NCBI RefSeq assembly: GCF_006715865.1 | Contig: NZ_VFOA01000001.1 | Coordinates: forward strand, 2,170,001 to 2,234,000 | Direction: 5' to 3' | DNA from: Cellulomonas sp. SLBN-39 | GTDB taxonomy: Bacteria; Actinomycetota; Actinomycetes; Actinomycetales; Cellulomonadaceae | DNA length: 64,000 nt | Part shown: positions 59,001-64,000 of the stretch, piece by piece | How the letters are laid out: each line of letters opens with the position of its first letter | Numbering within the stretch: the first letter of the stretch is position 1 | The notes under the pieces: model-generated | What the model was told of the DNA's origin: nothing | Seen by the model: only the letters and a program-made list of their open reading frames with translations | Database searches by the model: none | Program-made: the position numbers and the translations under genes

Positions 59001-59836
59001 GGGCGCGGCGCCCCGTCCGGCCCGGGAGCGGTGACGGCCGGGAGGGCGGTCGTCGGGGTCTGCGCGTGCCCGAAGACCTCGCGCTCGACCTCGGCCCGCT
59101 CCTCCGGCTCGTCGAACGACGGGTCACGCCCGTCGACGGTCGCGCCGGCGGCCTCGGCCCGGCGTGCGCGCCACAGCTCGACGCCGACCGGGATCACCGA
59201 GACGAGCACGATGAGGATGAGCAGCGCCTCGATGTTGTCCTTGATGAACGCGACGTTGCCCAGCGCGTAGCCGAGCAGCGTGACGCCCACGCCCCACAGG
59301 AGCGCGCCGACCACGTTGTACGAGACGAAGTGCCGGTAGCTCATCTTGCCGACGCCGGCGGCGACCGGGGCGTAGGTGCGCACGAACGGCACGAACCGCG
59401 CCACGATGATGGTGCGGCCGCCGTAGCGGTCGAAGTACGCGTACGTCTGGTCGATGTACTTCTGCTTGAAGAAGCGCGAGTCGGGGCGGCTGAAGACCTT
59501 CGGGCCGAGCGTGCGACCGATGAGGTAGGCGACCTGGTCGCCCGCGAACGCGGCCGTGAACAGCAGTGCGCACAGCACCCAGATGTTCAGCTGCAGCGAG
59601 TCCTGCGCCACGAGCGCCCCGGCCGTGAACAGCAGGGAGTCGCCGGGCAGGAACGGGAAGAGCAGCCCCGTCTCGATGAACACGATCGCGACGATGCCGA
59701 AGAGGGCCGCCGTCCCGAACGACTCGATGAGCGTCTCGGGCTGCAGGAAGTCGGGCCCCAGGGCGGGCAGCGGGCCGGCGGCGAGCAGCGGGACGTCGGA
59801 CGCGAGTGCGGCGGCGAGGGCCGTCGTCGTGAGCAT
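58997..59836 (-). CDS. DedA-family membrane protein (VTT domain)
   Basis: A 279-residue membrane protein. The DedA/SNARE-associated core spans roughly residues 40-210, with the re-entrant FIETGLLFPFLPGDSLLF, the GDQVAYLIGRTLG region with its Asp, the essential arginines of RFVPFVRTYAPVAAG, and VVGALLWGVG. Members move lipid carriers such as undecaprenyl phosphate or phosphatidylethanolamine across the membrane and affect proton-gradient and drug tolerance. A charged cytoplasmic tail follows. ATG at 59836 is seven bases after TACGCT (leaderless). Confidence 0.93.
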   Translation of the reverse strand: MLTTTALAAALASDVPLLAAGPLPALGPDFLQPETLIESFGTAALFGIVAIVFIETGLLFPFLPGDSLLFTAGALVAQDSLQLNIWVLCALLFTAAFAGDQVAYLIGRTLGPKVFSRPDSRFFKQKYIDQTYAYFDRYGGRTIIVARFVPFVRTYAPVAAGVGKMSYRHFVSYNVVGALLWGVGVTLLGYALGNVAFIKDNIEALLILIVLVSVIPVGVELWRARRAEAAGATVDGRDPSFDEPEERAEVEREVFGHAQTPTTALPAVTAPGPDGAPRP

Positions 59837-59935
59837 GGCGACCAGCGTACGACCCGGGCCGTGCCCGTCCCGCCCGTTCGTGCGGAAGATCCTGTGGAGG
59901 TCGGCCCGGCCCGGCGCGGCTGGGAAGATGCGCGG

Positions 59936-60646
59936 ATGAGCGACCACGAGGCTGACCCGCGCGTCGGCGCCGCGTCGGACGAGGTCGGGGTCGGTCCGTG
60001 GCCCGGGGGCCCTGACGCGTGGCCGCGTGCCGAGGGTCCGGGGTCGGCGCTCGACCCCCGGTACGACCCGGAGCTGCTCGCCCTCGGCGACCGGCGCAAC
60101 GTCGTCGACCGGTACCGGTACTGGACGGTCGAGGCCGTCGTCGCCGACCTCGACACGCGCCGGCACCCGTTCCACGTCGCGATCGAGAACTGGGCCCACG
60201 ACCTCAACATCGGCTCCGTCGTGCGGACCGCCAACGCCTTCAACGCCGCGGGCGTCCACGTGGTGGGCCGGCGCCGCTGGAACCGGCGGGGGGCGATGGT
60301 CACCGACCGGTACCTGCACGTCCACCACCACCCGGACGCCGACGCCCTCGCCGCCTGGGCCTCGACCGCCGGCACCGACGGCGGACGCCTGCCGGTCGTC
60401 GGGCTGGACAACGTGCCGGGGTCGGTGCCGATCGAGGGGTACGCCGTGCCGCGCGCGTGCGTCCTGCTGCTCGGCCAGGAGTCCACGGGCCTGTCCGAGC
60501 AGGCCCAGGCGGTCTGCGACGTGGTCCTGCACATCACCCAGCACGGCAGCACCCGGTCCCTCAACGCCGGCGCCGCCGCCGCGATCGCCATGCACACCTG
60601 GGCCCTCCACCACGCCGCCCCCCCGCTCGCGCACCCCACCCCCTGA
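59936..60646 (+). CDS. SpoU-type RNA 2'-O-methyltransferase
   Basis: A 236-residue SPOUT methyltransferase. Motif 1 is ENWAHDLNIGSVVRTANAF, motif 2 LLLGQESTGLSEQA and motif 3 HGSTRSLNAGAAAAIAM, forming the knotted SAM site. An N-terminal ~60-residue acidic/Pro-rich extension precedes the core. The family methylates ribose in tRNA or rRNA; the TrmH-like motifs do not fix the target. ATG at 59936 is divergent from the DedA gene 99 bp away. Confidence 0.92.
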   Translation: MSDHEADPRVGAASDEVGVGPWPGGPDAWPRAEGPGSALDPRYDPELLALGDRRNVVDRYRYWTVEAVVADLDTRRHPFHVAIENWAHDLNIGSVVRTANAFNAAGVHVVGRRRWNRRGAMVTDRYLHVHHHPDADALAAWASTAGTDGGRLPVVGLDNVPGSVPIEGYAVPRACVLLLGQESTGLSEQAQAVCDVVLHITQHGSTRSLNAGAAAAIAMHTWALHHAAPPLAHPTP

Positions 60647-60712
60647 CCCACCACCTGCGCCCCACCCCCCCGGCCGCTCCGCCCCACGCCGTCCTCCCAC
60701 CTGCACCGCCGG

Positions 60713-60784
60713 CCACCCTGCCCACCGGCGTCCCGCCAGCCCTGCCGACCGGCGTCCCGCCACACCCTGCGCACCGGACGCCCG
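60713..60784. repeat. three imperfect ~24-bp tandem repeats
   Basis: Units of 23, 24 and 25 bp, each of the form CCA(n)CCCTGCnnACCGGnCGnCCCG, lie in the C-rich region after the SpoU gene. No coding meaning is apparent. Confidence 0.6.
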
Positions 60785-60804
60785 CCGCCTCCTGGCCGTT
60801 GAGG

Positions 60805-60850
60805 GGGCTCTGGCTCGCGGATCCTGCACCCGACGCGTGAGCCAGAGCCC
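60805..60850. repeat. 46-bp hairpin element, copy 1
   Basis: Perfect 12-base arms (GGGCTCTGGCTC and its complement) enclose a 22-base loop. It matches copy 2 (62021-62066) at 35 of 46 positions, in the same orientation and with the same loop length. It could be a terminator, but is 159 bp past the SpoU stop. Confidence 0.7.
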
Positions 60851-61002
60851 GCTCGGCGCGGGGGCGGCGGGGGGCCGGGCGGGGTCGGGGTGCGGCGGGG
60901 CACCGGGGCGTGAGGCGTCCACAGGTGTCGTCACCGAGCGGTGCGTCCCGGGCTGGGGGCGTGCCGGGCGGTCGGGCGGCCCTGGCGCGGGACGGTGCGC
61001 GG

Positions 61003-61932
61003 GTGCGCCGCCATCCTGTTCCTCAGGCCCTGCTCCGGACCGCCCGCCGGCAGGCCGGGCTGGTGTCGGCCGCGCAGTGCGACGCCCTCGGGGTCGACCG
61101 GTCGCGGCGCGGCCGGCTGGTCGCCGCGGGCATCTGGGCGCGGGTCGTCGTCGGTGTGCTCGACGTCGCGCCGGTGGACCGTCTGCACCCCGAGGAGCGG
61201 CGTCGTCGGGCCGCGTTCACCGGGCTGCTGGCGTACGGGCCGCACGCGGTGGCCGTCGGCTCCGCCGCCCTCGTGCTGCACGGGGTCGCCGGTCTGCCCG
61301 TGGCGGTCGTCCCGCAGGTCGCGCTGCCGGGCGCCCCGCACGTGCGGGGCCGAGGGGGCGTCCGGGTGCGGCGCTTCGGCATCGACGGCATCGCGGCGGT
61401 GGGCGGCGGCCGTGCCGTGCCGCTGGTCCACGCCCTGGCGCAGGCGGTGCCCGAGCTGCCGAGGGATCACGCGGTGGCGGTCCTGGACGACGTCCTGCGC
61501 CGCGGGCTCCTCGACGCGGACGGGCTCGACCGTGCGCGCGGGCTCGCGGTGGGCAGGCGCGGGGCGGCCCGGGCGCGCCGCTGGTGGGACCTCGTCGACG
61601 CCCGTGCCGAGTCGCCCCTGGAGACGTTCGCCCGGCTGCAGTGCGTGGACGACGGCGTCCCGCCCGACGTGCTCCAGGTGGCCGTGCGCGGGCCCGGCGG
61701 TGCGTTCGTCGCCCGGTGCGACATGGGCTGGCGCACGACGGACGGGCGATGGCTGATCGGGGAGATCGACGGGCGTGAGTTCCACGACGTGGCCGCGGCG
61801 CTGCTGCACGACCGTCGCCGCCAGAACGCGATCAGCGCCCTGGGCCACACCGTCCTGCGCTTCACCTCCGCCGACGTCGGCGCACGGACCGTCCCCCGCA
61901 CCGTCCGCGCCGCCCTCACCCGCCCCCGCTGA
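61003..61932 (+). CDS. AbiEi-like N-terminus fused to a DUF559/Vsr-like domain
   Basis: A 309-residue protein. The N-terminal ~70 residues (LRTARRQAGLVSAAQCDALGV, then RGRLVAAGIWARVV) resemble the winged helix of AbiEi-type antitoxins. The C-terminal ~100 residues (AESPLETFARLQC, DMGWRTTDGRWLIGEIDG, FHDVAAALLHDRRRQNAIS, TVLRF) look like the PD-(D/E)XK-type DUF559/Vsr fold, with Asp and Glu as possible metal ligands. Such proteins are very common in actinobacteria and lack a proven function; no AbiEii toxin gene lies next to it. The start is uncertain: GTG at 61003 fits the domain best, ATG at 60910 is possible. Hairpin copies lie on both sides. Confidence 0.75.
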   Translation: MRRHPVPQALLRTARRQAGLVSAAQCDALGVDRSRRGRLVAAGIWARVVVGVLDVAPVDRLHPEERRRRAAFTGLLAYGPHAVAVGSAALVLHGVAGLPVAVVPQVALPGAPHVRGRGGVRVRRFGIDGIAAVGGGRAVPLVHALAQAVPELPRDHAVAVLDDVLRRGLLDADGLDRARGLAVGRRGAARARRWWDLVDARAESPLETFARLQCVDDGVPPDVLQVAVRGPGGAFVARCDMGWRTTDGRWLIGEIDGREFHDVAAALLHDRRRQNAISALGHTVLRFTSADVGARTVPRTVRAALTRPR

Positions 61933-62020
61933 CCGCCCCGCGGGCCCCACCCGCTTCACCCGCTCCACGTCGTGCCCCCCGCCTCGCCCCCTCCCATCCC
62001 GGGATCGCCCGACGTCGAAC

Positions 62021-62066
62021 GGGACCTGGCTCGTGGACCGGCAGCCCCACGCGTGAGCCAGGGCCC
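62021..62066. repeat. 46-bp hairpin element, copy 2
   Basis: GGGACCTGGCTC and GAGCCAGGGCCC pair with one mismatch around a 22-base loop. Relative to copy 1 a T-A pair has become C-G at stem position 5, so pairing is kept. It lies 89 bp after the DUF559 gene and 147 bp before the aldolase gene. Confidence 0.7.
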
Positions 62067-62212
62067 GTTCGGCGGGGTGGTGGGTGGCGGGGGAACAGGT
62101 GAGGGGGCGGCGGAGGGAGGGGGTGGGCGGGGCGGACGTCCCGGACGCGGGGTGCTGCGGTGGTGGCAGACTCAGGTCGTACCGCATCCGACTACGCGCA
62201 GGAGATGCCGCG

Positions 62213-63232
<1,020 letters not shown>

Positions 63233-63249
63233 CCTGACCCGTCACGCAC

Positions 63250-63287
63250 GACGGCCCCGGCCCTCCACGCGGAGGTCCGGGGCCGTC
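63250..63287. terminator. terminator after fba
   Basis: An 11-bp stem (GACGGCCCCGG with its complement) encloses a second 5-bp stem with ACGC loop (CCTCC/GGAGG). It starts 18 bases after the fba stop and lies between convergent genes. Confidence 0.8.
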
Positions 63288-63335
63288 TGCCGTCGGGGCC
63301 TGCGCGGCCGTCGGCCGCGCAGCGCGGCGGCTGCG

Positions 63336-63764
63336 TCAGGGCGCGGTCGAGTCGACCGGCTCGAACGGCTCGCTGCTGTCGTCGTCGACGACGTCCAGCA
63401 GCTCGCCGATGCGCGTGACCTCGAGGAGGAAGCGCACGGTCGGGGGCACCCGCAGCAGGCGCACGCGGTGCTCGCTGCGGATCGACAGGCGCGCGAGGAA
63501 CGCGACGCCCGACGAGTCCATGAACGTCACGTGGTGCGCGTCGACCTCGATGGGCAGGCCGCGCTGCTCGGCCTCGCTCGTCGCCTCCTGCAGCTCGGGG
63601 CCCAGGTCGGCGTCGACCTCGCCCGAGAGCACGATCCGGGTGCGGTCGGCCCCGACGATCACCTGCACGGCTCCGGGCTCGCCGGCGGCGGGTGCCGCGA
63701 CGTCGCGCTCCTCCGGGGCGGCCGTGGAGGGGTCCCCGTGGGAGGGGCTGTTACCGTCTCGCAC
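63336..63764 (-). CDS. STAS-domain anti-sigma factor antagonist
   Basis: A 142-residue protein. A Pro/Glu-rich N-terminal ~40 residues precede a STAS domain with IVLSGEVDADLGPEL and the phosphorylation-site loop FMDSSGVAFL, where the second Ser is the usual kinase target. Such proteins free a sigma factor by binding its anti-sigma kinase. GTG at 63764 follows AAGGAG by four bases. It is divergent from the PAS-type gene at the window edge, whose relatives include SpoIIE phosphatases acting on STAS proteins. Confidence 0.9.
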   Translation of the reverse strand: MRDGNSPSHGDPSTAAPEERDVAAPAAGEPGAVQVIVGADRTRIVLSGEVDADLGPELQEATSEAEQRGLPIEVDAHHVTFMDSSGVAFLARLSIRSEHRVRLLRVPPTVRFLLEVTRIGELLDVVDDDSSEPFEPVDSTAP

Positions 63765-63852
63765 GATGCTCCTTCCGGCACGGGGGAGGGGCTCGCCGGG
63801 TGGTCGAGGCGTCCGTCCGTCCGTTCGGCACGGTAGACGATCGGAGGTGGTG

Positions 63853-64000
63853 GTGGTCAACTCCCACGCGAGGTCGGACGTGTCGTCCGTCGACCGGACC
63901 CCCTCCGCCGGGCCGTCCACCGCCCTCCTCGCCCGTGCGCTCGACGCCTCCCCGGTGCCGACGGCCGTGCTCGACGCGGGCGCCGGCCTGCGCGTCGTGT
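63853..64000 (+). CDS. start of a PAS-domain-type signalling protein (truncated by the window end)
   Basis: About 49 residues are visible: a polar start, then ALLARALDASPVPTAVLDAGAGLRVV, the usual beginning of a PAS domain in bacterial sensor or SpoIIE-type phosphatase proteins. GTG at 63853 follows GGAGG by five bases; two more in-frame GTG codons stand just before it. Divergence from the STAS gene suggests a sensor phosphatase in the same partner-switching pathway, an inference that needs the missing 3' part. Confidence 0.55.
   Translation, partial: MVNSHARSDVSSVDRTPSAGPSTALLARALDASPVPTAVLDAGAGLRVV

Larger units (their letters stand above)
60647..61002. other. intergenic region with tandem repeats and a long hairpin
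   Basis: This 356-bp stretch has no supported gene. It holds three ~24-bp tandem repeats (60713-60784) and copy 1 of a conserved 46-bp hairpin (60805-60850). The rest is C-rich to 60800 and G-rich from 60850. Confidence 0.6.

Overview
The window is about 74-75% GC, most genes start with GTG or ATG, many starts are leaderless (a TAnnnT box 6-8 bases upstream), and the gene content is dominated by plant-polysaccharide enzymes. This points to a saprophytic high-GC actinobacterium, most like Cellulomonas or a close relative. That placement is inferred from composition and gene content, not from a marker gene. I see no rRNA, tRNA, CRISPR array or intact insertion sequence.

Layout. 1-1646: end of an unidentified gene and an SGNH esterase. 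1957-4445: a secreted M23 peptidase with seven C-terminal repeats, in lower-GC DNA, and a septum-formation-type lipoprotein. 4562-15100: hexuronate catabolism, with a sugar isomerase, a Gfo/Idh oxidoreductase, mannonate oxidoreductase and a LacI repressor on the minus strand, divergent from uxaC-kdgA-kdgK, and then altronate dehydratase, which is divergent from a second LacI gene. 15231-23696: mixed small genes (lipoprotein, HAD, TM2, GntR plus lactonase/amidohydrolase, gamma-glutamyltransferase, GyrB-like ATPase, GNAT, TrmL). 23793-26357: a GH95 fucosidase-type enzyme whose 3' end runs into a low-GC island (about 26255-29165). The island carries one large gene coding for an AlbA/Schlafen-like domain, an NB-ARC STAND ATPase and TPR repeats, which is the best candidate for a new defence system here. 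29171-32006: alcohol dehydrogenase and a hipBA module with three operators spaced exactly 27 bp apart. 32007-50849: xylan and oligosaccharide utilisation, with acetyl-xylan esterase, LacI, GH3, an LplB/YtcP/LplA-type ABC importer, GH39, YesL, GH42, TerC behind a yybP-ykoY-like Mn riboswitch, an aldo/keto reductase, GH67 alpha-glucuronidase and mannonate dehydratase. 51023-64000: LacI, TM2 protein, RecQ, SDR, PyrE, AAA ATPase, HAD-IIA phosphatase, DedA, SpoU methyltransferase, a DUF559/AbiEi-like protein flanked by two copies of a conserved 46-bp hairpin, class II aldolase, STAS protein and the start of a PAS-type protein.

How they fit together. GH39, GH3 and the esterase can trim xylo-oligosaccharides, and GH67 can release (methyl)glucuronate. 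UxaC, the UxuB-type oxidoreductase, mannonate dehydratase, KdgK and KdgA then form a full route from glucuronate to pyruvate and glyceraldehyde-3-phosphate, and the class II aldolase lies in central glycolysis. UxaA covers altronate, but no tagaturonate reductase of the UxaB type is clearly separate from the UxuB-like gene. Four LacI repressors sit divergently beside these modules. Palindromes centred on CG (or CGA/ACGA) overlap or directly follow the predicted promoters.
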